Source of the DNA: Sneathiella marina
Lineage (GTDB): Bacteria; Pseudomonadota; Alphaproteobacteria; Sneathiellales; Sneathiellaceae
Assembly (NCBI RefSeq): GCF_023746535.1
Contig: NZ_CP098747.1
Coordinates: 2,936,501-3,000,500, forward strand
Direction of reading: 5' to 3'
DNA: 64,000 nucleotides
The notes below the pieces were generated by a model, which was given only the letters and a program-made list of their open reading frames with translations, searched no databases and was not told the origin of the DNA. Each line of letters begins with the position of its first letter. Position 1 is the first letter of the stretch. The position numbers and the translations under genes are program-made. Positions 25,546 through 34,484 of this stretch are shown in pieces.

Positions 25546-26720
25546 GGCCCGCCGTGAACCGACGCCTGAAAAAAATGATCGCAAAAGTCCAGCGCAAGGC
25601 TGTTCTGAAACGCAATGTGAAAAGCCTGCGTTTTCCTACCCTGACCCGGCCACTGCTGGATGCGCCGATCCTGCCGACACGGCGCCATGATAACGCAGCC
25701 GTCTTTGAGGATGCGCTGCTGGACCGCATCTGCACCGCCTATATTGCGGCCGAAGACAGCGCCGGAGAGGATGATATCTGGACGGAGCTGACGGCGGAAA
25801 ATGCCGGCTTTATCAAAGCGCTCAAGTCGCGAAATTTTGCCGATCTCCGCAATTATTTTAACCATCTTTTCTCCGGCCAGCTGCTCTTTGGCATGGGTCA
25901 TACGGACCTGTTCCTGACCGCTAAAAGCCCTTATGATCCCAACTATTTTTCCTTCCGCTGTCGTGACACCATCCTGTCCCTGGCGGAGGCGCTGGCGGTT
26001 AAAACCCTGCCGTCAAACCAACAGACCTCGCTCGATGACTATGTGGCCAGCACCAACGGCGATCTCGCCCCCTATATCGAGAAAATCGAGGCCGAACTCG
26101 GCCATGCGATCACCGCGCCGCCCGTCGGCCAGCCGCCCGTTGCCGAAATCGGGCCTTACCTCGTCAGCCCGGATTCCATCCGTCACGCCTATGTCCCCTA
26201 TCGGTTACGCCAGCTCGGGTTCCAGGCCAACGCCCGCATCATGGAAATTGGCGGCGGCTTCGGCAATGTCGCCCGCTACGCTTTCCTGCAAGGATTTCTC
26301 GACTACACAATCGTCGATATTCCCTATGTCAACGCCATACAGGCCGCCTTTCTCGCCGGTGCCATCGGCGACGAGAATATCACGCTTTATGGGGAAGCAT
26401 CCAGCGCTGCCCTCAAAATCATGCCCTCGACCCGCAAGCAGGCACTGCCTGAAAAACTGGAACTGGCGCTGAATATGGATAGTCTGCCGGAAATTAATTA
26501 CGAGGAATCATCGGAATATCTCCGCCTCGTCAAAGCCCGGTCAAAATTCTTCTTTTCCGTCAATCAGGAAGCCGAAAAAACCCATAAGGGAAAAATTGAG
26601 CAATATTGCGTGCCCGACCTGATCCGTAAAGAAGGCGGTTTCACCCGGCTGCACCGGCACCCCTACTGGATGGAACAGGGATATGCCGAGGAGCTGTTCG
26701 CCATTGATGCGGCGACCTGA
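25542..26720 (+). CDS. putative sugar O-methyltransferase
   Basis: The 392-aa protein resembles the putative sugar O-methyltransferase family met in polysaccharide loci. Visible are the SAM motif IMEIGGGFGNVARYAFLQ, IVDIPYVNAIQAAFLAG after strand 2, LALNMDSLPEI, and the C-terminal HPYWMEQGYAEELF. The N-terminal 180 residues are helical and specific to the family. Translation starts at TTG 25542 overlapping the preceding stop (TTGA). It may methylate the branched deoxyhexose made by the upstream genes or another residue of the glycan. Confidence 0.75.
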   Translation: MRPAVNRRLKKMIAKVQRKAVLKRNVKSLRFPTLTRPLLDAPILPTRRHDNAAVFEDALLDRICTAYIAAEDSAGEDDIWTELTAENAGFIKALKSRNFADLRNYFNHLFSGQLLFGMGHTDLFLTAKSPYDPNYFSFRCRDTILSLAEALAVKTLPSNQQTSLDDYVASTNGDLAPYIEKIEAELGHAITAPPVGQPPVAEIGPYLVSPDSIRHAYVPYRLRQLGFQANARIMEIGGGFGNVARYAFLQGFLDYTIVDIPYVNAIQAAFLAGAIGDENITLYGEASSAALKIMPSTRKQALPEKLELALNMDSLPEINYEESSEYLRLVKARSKFFFSVNQEAEKTHKGKIEQYCVPDLIRKEGGFTRLHRHPYWMEQGYAEELFAIDAAT

Positions 26721-26800
26721 TCGACGGTGATTAGTCGTAGCCAGTGGTAAGGAGTTGTCTTACAATCCAGTGAACCCTTATTTTTTCTACGAGTGCTGTC

Positions 26801-27652
26801 TTGTCCCTGATTTCCGTTGGAATGCCGCTTTATAACGCAGAAAAATTTGTTGAACAGGCTCTTGATTGTCTGTTGCGACAGACCCATACCGACCTGGAAA
26901 TTATCATCTCGGACAATTGCTCGACAGATAACACCGTCGCAATCGTCGAGCGTTATGCGGCGGCAGATACCCGCCTGAAACTGTTCCGGCAGCCGGAAAA
27001 TCTCGGCCCGATCCCAAATTTTCAATTCGTCGTGGAGCAGGCCCGGGGCGACTATTTTATGTGGCGGTCCTACGATGACTGGTCCGATGACAATTATATT
27101 GAAACCCTGGCGGCGGTTCTGGACAGCAATCGGGCTGTCGATCTGGCCGTCGGCAAGGTTATTCGAGCCAACAATGAAAGCCAGATCGAGGGTGGTCAAG
27201 AGTTGGCGGCATATAAACCCACGGCCGGTTTTCGAGACAGCATTGACATGATCAAGGCCTCCCATCCGGGCTGGATGTATGGACTGTTTCGCCGGGCCCC
27301 GATCCTTGCAACCATCAACGAGGTTGTCCGTGATTTCCCCCATGTCTGGGGCTGGGACCATCTGATCCTGTTCCCGTTTGCCTCCCGCAATCGGGTTGCC
27401 GGTCATTACGGGACCCGGTTTTTCCAGCGCGAAACCGGTATTTCCAGCGACCGCTACCGACCCAAACCTGCCGCGGCACAAATCGAACTGGCCCGTAGTT
27501 TTTATCGGTTTTGCCGACGCGATTATGACAAGTCGGACGCCTCTCGCGTTCAGAAACTGGCGATGGGAATTTTTCTGCTAAAACATACCAGCAGCTGTAC
27601 CGAAAAATTCACCCGGACTTTGCGTATCCTGCTAGGGCTACGACGGCCCTAG
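26801..27652 (+). CDS. glycosyltransferase family 2 protein
   Basis: The 283-aa protein starts with the GT-A fold (SLISVGMPLYNAEKFVEQAL, CLLRQTHTDLEIIISDNCST). The motif YFMWRSYDDW contains the acidic pair expected to bind metal and nucleotide sugar in place of a strict DxD. It would transfer a sugar during surface glycan assembly and is cytoplasmic or membrane-bound. The start is probably TTG at 26801; no clean Shine-Dalgarno is seen. An opposite-strand frame of similar length is judged a shadow. Confidence 0.85.
   Translation: MSLISVGMPLYNAEKFVEQALDCLLRQTHTDLEIIISDNCSTDNTVAIVERYAAADTRLKLFRQPENLGPIPNFQFVVEQARGDYFMWRSYDDWSDDNYIETLAAVLDSNRAVDLAVGKVIRANNESQIEGGQELAAYKPTAGFRDSIDMIKASHPGWMYGLFRRAPILATINEVVRDFPHVWGWDHLILFPFASRNRVAGHYGTRFFQRETGISSDRYRPKPAAAQIELARSFYRFCRRDYDKSDASRVQKLAMGIFLLKHTSSCTEKFTRTLRILLGLRRP
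27632..27652. repeat. perfect hairpin at the end of the glycosyltransferase gene
   Basis: CTAGGGC-(7)-GCCCTAG is a perfect 7-bp inverted repeat ending in the stop codon. No T-run follows on the plus strand, so it may act as a weak terminator or mRNA end-protecting hairpin inside the operon. Confidence 0.5.
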
Positions 27653-27760
27653 GATCAAGGGAATTATACGCCGCAATCATTGCAAAGAGGGGATTGATTG
27701 TTTATAGATGGGCTCTCAATAGTGGGTAGTCTTGAGACCTGAATCGAATGGATAAGTAAC

Positions 27761-28426
27761 GTGGAAATTTCGCGCGATCAAATTAAACAAGCTGTCATAG
27801 AAGCCGGCTCTTCTGATGAAGGGTTTTTTCATTTTCCTGAAAATGAAAACGGATTGTATCTTCAACAGGACCCGGATGAATATGCGGATTTCGTCCATTA
27901 TATGGCGACCCAGTTACCCCCGTCAAAATTCAGCCTGGATATCGGCATTGCCTCTGGTGGTCAGACTAAATTCCTGCGTGACTATTACCAGGTTGAAAAA
28001 ACCATCGTTCTGGATATCGGCCTGCATGAAGCCTTCGTTCATTGGGAGCGGATCAAGCCAACGGTGAACACCAATCTGGTTCTTGAACTGATCATGGATT
28101 CCCACTCGAAGGAAGCCCGCAAAGCATTGCTGCCGTATCAGGGACAAATCGATTTTACCTTTATCGACGGGGATCATAGTTACAAAGGCCTGATGCAGGA
28201 TATCGAGCTGGCCAAGGAAATCGTCAAGAAGGATTGCATTTTCGTCTTCCATGATACGGGTGCCGTCCCCGATTGTGTCCGGGTGTTCAAGGAACTTGAA
28301 AAAGACCCTGATTTCGAAATGCTGGCTAATTTTGATACTCGCTTCGGTATTTCGGTCTGGAAATATTTGGCCGTGAACGGCCCTAAAACGGGCCTTCGAA
28401 AGAAAATTTCCAAGTTATTGTCCTAA
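27761..28426 (+). CDS. class I SAM-dependent methyltransferase (Methyltransf_24-like)
   Basis: The 221-aa protein shows SLDIGIASGGQTKFLRD as SAM motif I, KTIVLDIGLHE for motif II and FTFIDGDHSYKGLMQDIELA, the D-G-D-H-S-Y motif typical of Methyltransf_24 proteins of glycan and natural-product loci. The start is GTG at 27761. It is part of the glycan operon; the acceptor is unknown and could be a sugar hydroxyl. Confidence 0.8.
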   Translation: MEISRDQIKQAVIEAGSSDEGFFHFPENENGLYLQQDPDEYADFVHYMATQLPPSKFSLDIGIASGGQTKFLRDYYQVEKTIVLDIGLHEAFVHWERIKPTVNTNLVLELIMDSHSKEARKALLPYQGQIDFTFIDGDHSYKGLMQDIELAKEIVKKDCIFVFHDTGAVPDCVRVFKELEKDPDFEMLANFDTRFGISVWKYLAVNGPKTGLRKKISKLLS

Positions 28427-28441
28427 CCGGGAAAGAACAGG

Positions 28442-29269
28442 ATGCCAGGGCCGTCAATCGCCGTTGTGCATTTGATCCGAAAGGCAAACGGGATAGAACC
28501 GTTTGCCCAATTCCTTGTCTCCTACCGACGGCATGCAGACCCCACTGATCATGACCTGGTTCTAATCTTCAAGGATTTCAAGGCGGATGAAGACGCCCCT
28601 TTCCTGTCACTCCTCGGTGATGTCGCGTACAAACGGTATGATTTTGCAGGCGATGGAGGGCTCGACATTGGCCCTTATGTCGCCGTTGCCAATGACCTGA
28701 AGTATGATTATTTCTGTTTCCTGAATTCTTTCAGCCAAATTGAAGGCGACAATTGGCTGACTTTTCTGTTCAATGCCCTGACGACGGCGCCGCAGGCCGG
28801 TATCGTCGGGGCGACCGGCAGCTGGGAAAGTTCGGGCGCGCTTGATCCGCCCTTCCCCAATATACATGTGCGGTCGAACGGCTTTATGATGTCATCCGCG
28901 TGCCTGCAGCAGATGTCATTTATCGATATCCGGGACAAGGAAGACGCCCGCGCCATGGAATCGGGACCAAATAGCTTCACCCAGCAAGTGCGCGATCAGG
29001 GCAAAAAGCCCTATCTGGTTGACCGGTATGGCACCGTGTGGGCCGAGGCTGACTGGCCACAGAGTGCGACTTTCCGGAGCGGGCGGCAAGCTGGCCTTAT
29101 GATCAGCGACAACCGGACGCGCGCCTTCGAGCTTGGCGACGACTGGACCCGGGAATATCTTTATGACATGGCCTGGACCGGAAAGCCCTCTTCTGCAAAC
29201 CCGTTCAAACGGCATAAATTGCGGCACCGCCTTCGCCGGTTAATACAACCCAAACGGCCTCAACGTTAG
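28442..29269 (+). CDS. unrecognised protein of the glycan operon, possibly a glycosyltransferase
   Basis: The 275-aa soluble protein has no motif that I can assign with confidence. The stretch GGLDIGPYVAVANDLKYDYF followed by CFLNSFSQIEGDNWL recalls the GT-A core of rhamnan-synthesis-type proteins, in which a surface loop with N-S is near the acceptor. The C-terminus is basic (KRHKLRHRLRRLIQPKRP) and could touch the membrane. It begins 15 bases after the methyltransferase stop and is the last gene of the operon. Confidence 0.5.
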   Translation: MPGPSIAVVHLIRKANGIEPFAQFLVSYRRHADPTDHDLVLIFKDFKADEDAPFLSLLGDVAYKRYDFAGDGGLDIGPYVAVANDLKYDYFCFLNSFSQIEGDNWLTFLFNALTTAPQAGIVGATGSWESSGALDPPFPNIHVRSNGFMMSSACLQQMSFIDIRDKEDARAMESGPNSFTQQVRDQGKKPYLVDRYGTVWAEADWPQSATFRSGRQAGLMISDNRTRAFELGDDWTREYLYDMAWTGKPSSANPFKRHKLRHRLRRLIQPKRPQR

Positions 29270-29283
29270 CGTTTCCGATCGAT

Positions 29284-30255
29284 CTATTTAGGTTTTCGTT
29301 CCCTGCTGGGACTGATGCCATATTGCTCTCGATAGCTTTTGGCAAAATGTGAATGTGTCGTAAAGCCTGATGCTATAAATATCTCTGTTATGGACATGCT
29401 GGTTTGCAGCAGCAGCAACCGTGCATGCTCCAGCCGCAATTCCATATAATAGCGGGCCGGCGATTTATCTGTATGCTGGCGGAAAAGCCGCTCTACCTGA
29501 CGGATCGAAATCCCAACCGTCGCCGCCAGGTTCTCGGGTGAAATGGGGTCCTCGATATTTTGCTCCATTATTTCGACAATGGACAGAAGCTTTTGGGATT
29601 TCGCGGCCAACTGCAATTTTCGCACAACCTGTTGCTTGTCATGATGGGTCCGAATGCGATCATGCATGAACTGAAGGGATATATCCTGTGCAAGCTTGGA
29701 TCCATGCTGCTCTGTTATCATATGTAACATCATATCGATCACGGCGGTTCCGCCCGCGCAGGTATAGCGGTTCCTGTCTATCTCGAAAAGACTTCCGGTA
29801 AAAATTACCTGCGGATACCGCTCCTGAAGGCTGATGGCGCCTTCCCAGTGGATTGTACATCGATAGTTATTGAGCAGGCCCGCCGCTGCCAGAATAAAGG
29901 CACCCGTACTCATGGCGCCTATCTCCGTGCCGTGATGGGCAATCCGGCGCAGCTCGGCCAGCAAATGCTCGTCATTGATTTTATCTGTCTCCAGCCCGCC
30001 CAGAACGAAAAGAATGTCGAGGCTGGTGGCCTCTTCAAAGGACAAATCAGGCAAAATCTCGATACCGCTGCTACAGCGTTCGCTTTCACCATTTATGGTC
30101 AGGATGTTCCAGTCGTACAGATGCTGCCCGCTCATACGATTGGCAATTCGCAGCGTATCAATGCCGCAGACAAGGCAATTCATACTGCTTTTGGGGGTTA
30201 CAACAAACCCGAATTTTTTGGGAGTATGCAAATGAAACTGCCCCCACTTTACCAA
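29284..30255 (-). CDS. GlxA family (AraC-type) transcriptional regulator
   Basis: The 323-aa protein joins a DJ-1/PfpI-like ligand domain (KFGFVVTPKSSMNCLVCGID through ILFVLGGLE and GAMSTGAFILAAAGLL) to a C-terminal double AraC helix-turn-helix (ISPENLAATVGISIRQVERL and ITEIFIASGFTTHSHFAKSY). The natural start may be TTG 30255 or a little downstream. Well-known relatives (GbdR, CdhR) control betaine or carnitine use, and a gamma-butyrobetaine-hydroxylase-like gene lies 2 kb away. That link is only an inference. The gene is convergent with the glycan operon. Confidence 0.85.
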   Translation of the reverse strand: MVKWGQFHLHTPKKFGFVVTPKSSMNCLVCGIDTLRIANRMSGQHLYDWNILTINGESERCSSGIEILPDLSFEEATSLDILFVLGGLETDKINDEHLLAELRRIAHHGTEIGAMSTGAFILAAAGLLNNYRCTIHWEGAISLQERYPQVIFTGSLFEIDRNRYTCAGGTAVIDMMLHMITEQHGSKLAQDISLQFMHDRIRTHHDKQQVVRKLQLAAKSQKLLSIVEIMEQNIEDPISPENLAATVGISIRQVERLFRQHTDKSPARYYMELRLEHARLLLLQTSMSITEIFIASGFTTHSHFAKSYREQYGISPSRERKPK

Positions 30256-30446
30256 TTACACCCGAGCAATTATTGCAGATCAGGCGATGCCGTCTACAGA
30301 ATATCTACGGAAAATTCCTGAACTGCAACAAAATTGAGTCATTACGCCAACGAAAGAGGTGCAAAGGGATGGAAACGGGTGTCAGGGTAGCCTCCCGGTC
30401 ATTTTACCCCTGTCGTATTTAGAACGAAATATGCAAGTCAGCTCTT

Positions 30447-31133
30447 TTAAGTTGCATCATGAAAAATGATCCCCAGCGTATGTCTGTTTCCTGACGTAAT
30501 CTCACTGACGCCATGCCGCATTTTCAACCGGGACATCCTTTTCAAGCCCATTCTGGGCCGGTCATTAACAGCAAATATAAGGGCGTCCCCCTGATTCAGG
30601 CCGACAACCGTCGCGCGCGATTGCATGCGCGGACTTTGCTCCGTCACGACGAATTCCCCACCTGTAAAATCGGCGCCGGGCTGGTTGAGCAGGATGGCCA
30701 TTTGTAGCGGAAAAACATGCTCTCCATACAGATCCTGATGCAACCGATTATAGTCACCAGCCTTGTATTTCAGCAAAAGAGGGGTCGGGCGTCGCTGACC
30801 GGATCTGTGGCAAATGTCCGTATAATCCTCCAAATGGTCGGGATATCGCATGTCGGCTTTCAGTTTCTCCGACCAATCATTGGCGATCACAGAGAGGGGC
30901 TGATAGAATTGCTCTCGCAGAGATGATACCTGATCTGGCAATGGATAGGAGAAATAGCGGTATTCTCCCTGTCCGTAGCCATGCTGTTGCATCACAACCC
31001 GGTTTCGAAAGCGGTCCTCCTCGTCATAAAGCGCAACCAGATCCGTGCAATCTGTTTCCGTCAGCAGGTTTCTCAGACAGGAAAATCCCCTGCTGTTCAG
31101 ATCTTCTGTTATTCTCGTCCAATCGATGCCCAT
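30447..31133 (-). CDS. 2OG-Fe(II) oxygenase of the prolyl-hydroxylase type
   Basis: The 228-aa enzyme shows LHQDLYG with the H-x-D pair, a distal histidine in KMRHGVSEI and the 2-oxoglutarate arginine in GNRHTLGIIFH. ATG at 31133 is taken because AAGGAGAGGG precedes it; a longer frame to 31310 would cover a strong palindrome. Members hydroxylate peptides or small molecules. It is divergent from a dihydroflavonol-reductase-like gene, with the palindrome at 31161-31188 between the two. Confidence 0.82.
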   Translation of the reverse strand: MGIDWTRITEDLNSRGFSCLRNLLTETDCTDLVALYDEEDRFRNRVVMQQHGYGQGEYRYFSYPLPDQVSSLREQFYQPLSVIANDWSEKLKADMRYPDHLEDYTDICHRSGQRRPTPLLLKYKAGDYNRLHQDLYGEHVFPLQMAILLNQPGADFTGGEFVVTEQSPRMQSRATVVGLNQGDALIFAVNDRPRMGLKRMSRLKMRHGVSEITSGNRHTLGIIFHDAT

Positions 31134-31160
31134 CAAAGATGCCCTCTCCTTTTGATCCTT

Positions 31161-31188
31161 CAAACAGATATCTGATACCATCTGTTTG
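31161..31188. promoter_or_regulatory. palindromic candidate operator between the oxygenase and reductase genes
   Basis: CAAACAGAT-(10)-ATCTGTTTG is a perfect 9-bp inverted repeat. It lies 28 bases upstream of the oxygenase start and 94 bases before the divergent reductase. It lacks a T-run and is better read as a protein-binding site than as a terminator. The cognate regulator is unknown; the nearby GlxA protein is one candidate. Confidence 0.5.
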
Positions 31189-31281
31189 AAACAAAATTTC
31201 CCCGATACCCGACATGGTATTTCTAAGTGCACCTGATGCAAATTAGTATAGACTGCCTGCCTATTATATGGGGAGGCGAAG

Positions 31282-32304
31282 ATGGATAATAAAGATCTGG
31301 TTGTGGTCACCGGCGCATCGGGCTTTATCGCTCAGCACACGATCAAAATATTGCTGGAAAAAGGATATGCGGTTCGCGGCACGGTGCGCGATCTTGGCCG
31401 TATTGAACGGCTGACGGCCAGTCTCGCTGGCCAGTGCGATGTGACCAACCTGAGTTTTGCCAAAGCTGATTTATCCACTGATGAGGGATGGGACACGGCG
31501 CTTTCGGGGGCAAAATACCTGCTGCATATGGCGTCTCCCTTACCGGTGGAGCAGCCCGAAGACGAAGATGAGCTTATTATCCCGGCGCGTGATGGCGCGT
31601 TGCGGGCCCTGAAAGCGGCCGTAGCGGCTCAGGTTTCCCGCATTGTCATGACCTCGTCAATCGCCTCCGTTTCCGGTGGCCTTGATACGACAGCAACCTT
31701 TGATGAAAGCCATTGGAGTGATGTCACTCAGGATATCGGCCCCTATCCCAAAAGCAAAACCATCGCCGAGCGGGCGGCCTGGGACTATATCAACTCCCTG
31801 CCCGAAGATAACCGCCCGGAACTTGTCATGATTAACCCCGGTTTCGTCCTCGGACCCCTGATCGATCCGGATACAAGTGCCTCCCATGAAGTGGTTCGCA
31901 GATTGCTCTCGGGCCAGGTTCCGGGCATTCCGGATATTGGCTTCAGTCTTGTCGATGTGCGGGATGTTGCGGTGGCGCATGTGGCCGCCCTGACAGCTGA
32001 TGAGGCGCCTGGAAACCGCTATATTTGTGTGACTGGCTATCGGGATTATTACGATATTGCCAAACAGGTCCATACGCATCTTGCCGGGTCGGATTTTAAG
32101 GTTCCGCTGCGCCGCATCCCCAGCTGGCTCGTCCGGATACTGGCGAACTTCAATCCGACCCTGAAACTGATTGTCCCGCGGTTAGGTCAGGTTTCTCAGT
32201 TCGATACAACCCGTATCCGCCAGGATCTTCAGTGGCAGCCGATCGACCTCGATACCTCGCTGATCGAGACCGTGGACAGCCTGATCGAGCATAAGATCGT
32301 CTAG
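31282..32304 (+). CDS. NAD(P)-dependent aldehyde/dihydroflavonol-reductase-like SDR
   Basis: The 340-aa extended short-chain dehydrogenase begins VVVTGASGFIAQHTIKILLE and has YPKSKTIAER with the Y-x-x-x-K pair, plus MINPGFVLGP. These features fit the dihydroflavonol-4-reductase/aldehyde reductase group, which reduces aldehydes or ketones with NADPH. It is divergent from the 2OG oxygenase and its stop overlaps the stop of the next, convergent gene in the palindrome CTAG. The substrate is open. Confidence 0.83.
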   Translation: MDNKDLVVVTGASGFIAQHTIKILLEKGYAVRGTVRDLGRIERLTASLAGQCDVTNLSFAKADLSTDEGWDTALSGAKYLLHMASPLPVEQPEDEDELIIPARDGALRALKAAVAAQVSRIVMTSSIASVSGGLDTTATFDESHWSDVTQDIGPYPKSKTIAERAAWDYINSLPEDNRPELVMINPGFVLGPLIDPDTSASHEVVRRLLSGQVPGIPDIGFSLVDVRDVAVAHVAALTADEAPGNRYICVTGYRDYYDIAKQVHTHLAGSDFKVPLRRIPSWLVRILANFNPTLKLIVPRLGQVSQFDTTRIRQDLQWQPIDLDTSLIETVDSLIEHKIV

Positions 32305-33431
32305 GCTTTCGCCCGCAATATCCGGCGCTTGCTAAGGACGGCATCATTATCCACATAGCATCCCTGAAGATGGCGCGGGCCGCTGTCCGGATTAAAAGCC
32401 GCCCGGCCGTGAAGTGCCCGGCGGTTATTGAAAACCAGCAGGTCGCCCGGCCGGAGCTTCAGGGATAATATGTTTTCCGGTCTTCTCACGATTTCAGTAA
32501 AGGCGCGGTAGGCTCGATAAAAAGGCAGGACATCGTCGAAATCCAGATCAAGAGGCGCCGTTAGGGCGGCATGAAACCTTACTTCCTTTAGATCCCCGAG
32601 CTTGTCCCGGGCTATGGTCGGCGCAGTCCATTGTACATCCCAATCCTGATCATGAAATCGAAACGGAATTTGCAGCTTGGCCAGGATCTCATAGGCTGCA
32701 GGATCCTCTTGCTCCAATTGACGGGCAGCACAGAACCCGTCAACCAGCGTACTCTCCCCCCCTTCTGCATCAAATTCCAAACAATGCAGAAACTGTGTTC
32801 CGGGCGGCAATTCCCAATTGGGCAAATCGCTATGGGATTCCAGCTTCAGGGCTGTATAGGCCACATTATTGGGATCAGGTTTTGAAATAACATCAAATTC
32901 CCGGCCGAAATTAGTTTCCCGCAAATACGCGATACGATTGGCGACCCGGGTAACCTGTCCTGGAACTGTCGGCGTATTGCGTATGAGGACAAACCCGTAA
33001 TCCACCAGCATATCCAGCCAGGCCAGCACAGCTGCCTCACTTTTCATGACAGTTTCATAGTCGATTTCCGGCAACGCTGTTTTTACTTTCGCCGTCCATA
33101 AAACCGGCTTTTCCCGCTTGGCTTCTCGTGCCGATTTTGAGTAGCAATTAATACGAAGCCAATCTGGGTGAAATTCGCTTACATGACCGTCTTCCCAGCA
33201 AATCGCCAGTTGATGTTGTTGTAAATCCAGCGACGTCAGGACAGGTTGATCTGCTGCTATTGTCATCACATCAAAAGTTCTTTCATTTGTTTGGGGATGA
33301 AGACATTCAGGACAAGGGCAGTTATCACGCAACCAGATATAATGAAACCGGCTGTGATGGCCGTCAGACCACTCCATTTCCAGACTGTCGGCTGTTGTTT
33401 CGATAGATTTTATACTGCAACTTGACGCCAT
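32301..33431 (-). CDS. gamma-butyrobetaine-dioxygenase-like TauD/TfdA family oxygenase
   Basis: The 376-aa protein has the two-part build of gamma-butyrobetaine hydroxylases. An N-terminal zinc domain carries the cysteines of RDNCPCPECLHP. The catalytic domain carries H-x-D in ESHSDLPNWE, a distal histidine in NNRRALHGRAAF and an arginine in GPRHLQGCY. It hydroxylates a trimethylammonium compound or a relative with Fe(II) and 2-oxoglutarate, giving carnitine in the best-known case. The start at 33431 has AAGGA at good distance. No carnitine dehydrogenase is in the window, so the pathway is not proven. Confidence 0.85.
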   Translation of the reverse strand: MASSCSIKSIETTADSLEMEWSDGHHSRFHYIWLRDNCPCPECLHPQTNERTFDVMTIAADQPVLTSLDLQQHQLAICWEDGHVSEFHPDWLRINCYSKSAREAKREKPVLWTAKVKTALPEIDYETVMKSEAAVLAWLDMLVDYGFVLIRNTPTVPGQVTRVANRIAYLRETNFGREFDVISKPDPNNVAYTALKLESHSDLPNWELPPGTQFLHCLEFDAEGGESTLVDGFCAARQLEQEDPAAYEILAKLQIPFRFHDQDWDVQWTAPTIARDKLGDLKEVRFHAALTAPLDLDFDDVLPFYRAYRAFTEIVRRPENILSLKLRPGDLLVFNNRRALHGRAAFNPDSGPRHLQGCYVDNDAVLSKRRILRAKA

Positions 33432-33619
33432 GGATTTCATCCTTTGCATTTTCCGTCGATTTGACTGGAGAATGGCAACTTATTTGACATTGTACAAACC
33501 AAATCAGCGTTCCTCCTATCCAGCTCAAGGAGTTTTCTCTTGGATTAATGTGACTTTAACGATAGAGAAATGAGACAGACCCCTACTCTTCTTTTCGCTT
33601 GTTTCCGAACGGGATCACT

Positions 33620-34483
33620 ATGGCAAAACTATCGCCTCATTTATATGGCACGCTTATCACGACCCTTGGTGTCATTATTTTGTCGCCCGACGGTTTGCTT
33701 ATCCGGCTTATTGGAGCTGACGGATGGACAGTTCTATTTTGGCGCGGATTATTTTTTTCCGCAGGCGTCTGGGGATATTATGTAATTCGTCATGGCCGCA
33801 GCAGCATAGGATTTCTGACGGTTATGGGTAAACGCGGGATCCTTGCCGCAGCCCTGTTTACTTTAAGCACAATATTTTTTGTGTTGGCGATAACACATAC
33901 CAGTGTCGCAAACACACTTGTCATTATTGCAACGGCCCCTTTATGGGCCGCAGTTCTGTCCCGCATCTTCCTGAAAGAGCGGATCGCCCCGTTAACATGG
34001 ATCGCAATCCTGATCTGTGTTGGCGGTATCAGTCTGATTTTCATCGGTAGCCTGGGAGGTGGCAGCCGCCATGGAGATATTTTTGCGCTTGTTTGCGCTT
34101 TCGGCCTGGCCGGACAAATCACAACCGTACGCCACGCAAAAGATATCGATATGGTACCGTCTCTGGGGTTGTCAGGCCTCATGGTCGCTGCCATAGCTTT
34201 TCCGTTGGCCGACCCTGGTTCCGTAACACCAGAGGGCTTCGCCTATCTCATTTTGCTGGGGCTGTTTATTCTTCCCTTGGCATTTAGTCTTATTACAATT
34301 GGCCCCCGTTATATTCCGGCGCCGGAAGTAAGTCTGTTAATGCTATTGGAAAGTATATTGGGGCCATTCTGGGTCTGGCTCGTCCTCAACGAAGTGCCGC
34401 ACTCAGAGACGCTTATTGGCGGAACGCTGGTGATCACAACGCTCATTTTGCATTCATGTCTGGGTTTCTGGAAAAAGAAGTAA
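33620..34483 (+). CDS. EamA-type DMT family exporter
   Basis: The 287-aa protein has ten hydrophobic segments in two EamA repeats. Visible are the first-repeat TVLFWRGLFFSAGVWGYYVI, ANTLVIIATAPLWAAVLSRIFLKE, and the second-repeat PEVSLLMLLESILGPFWVWLVLNE. It exports an unknown metabolite. The start is probably ATG 33620. It ends one base before the stop of the convergent cell-wall hydrolase gene. Confidence 0.87.
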   Translation: MAKLSPHLYGTLITTLGVIILSPDGLLIRLIGADGWTVLFWRGLFFSAGVWGYYVIRHGRSSIGFLTVMGKRGILAAALFTLSTIFFVLAITHTSVANTLVIIATAPLWAAVLSRIFLKERIAPLTWIAILICVGGISLIFIGSLGGGSRHGDIFALVCAFGLAGQITTVRHAKDIDMVPSLGLSGLMVAAIAFPLADPGSVTPEGFAYLILLGLFILPLAFSLITIGPRYIPAPEVSLLMLLESILGPFWVWLVLNEVPHSETLIGGTLVITTLILHSCLGFWKKK

Positions 34484-34484
34484 A

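Noticed and set aside
26663-27481. 272-codon open frame on the minus strand opposite the glycosyltransferase
   Set aside because: Its residues show no fold-like pattern, while the plus strand encodes a clear GT2 protein within the glycan operon.
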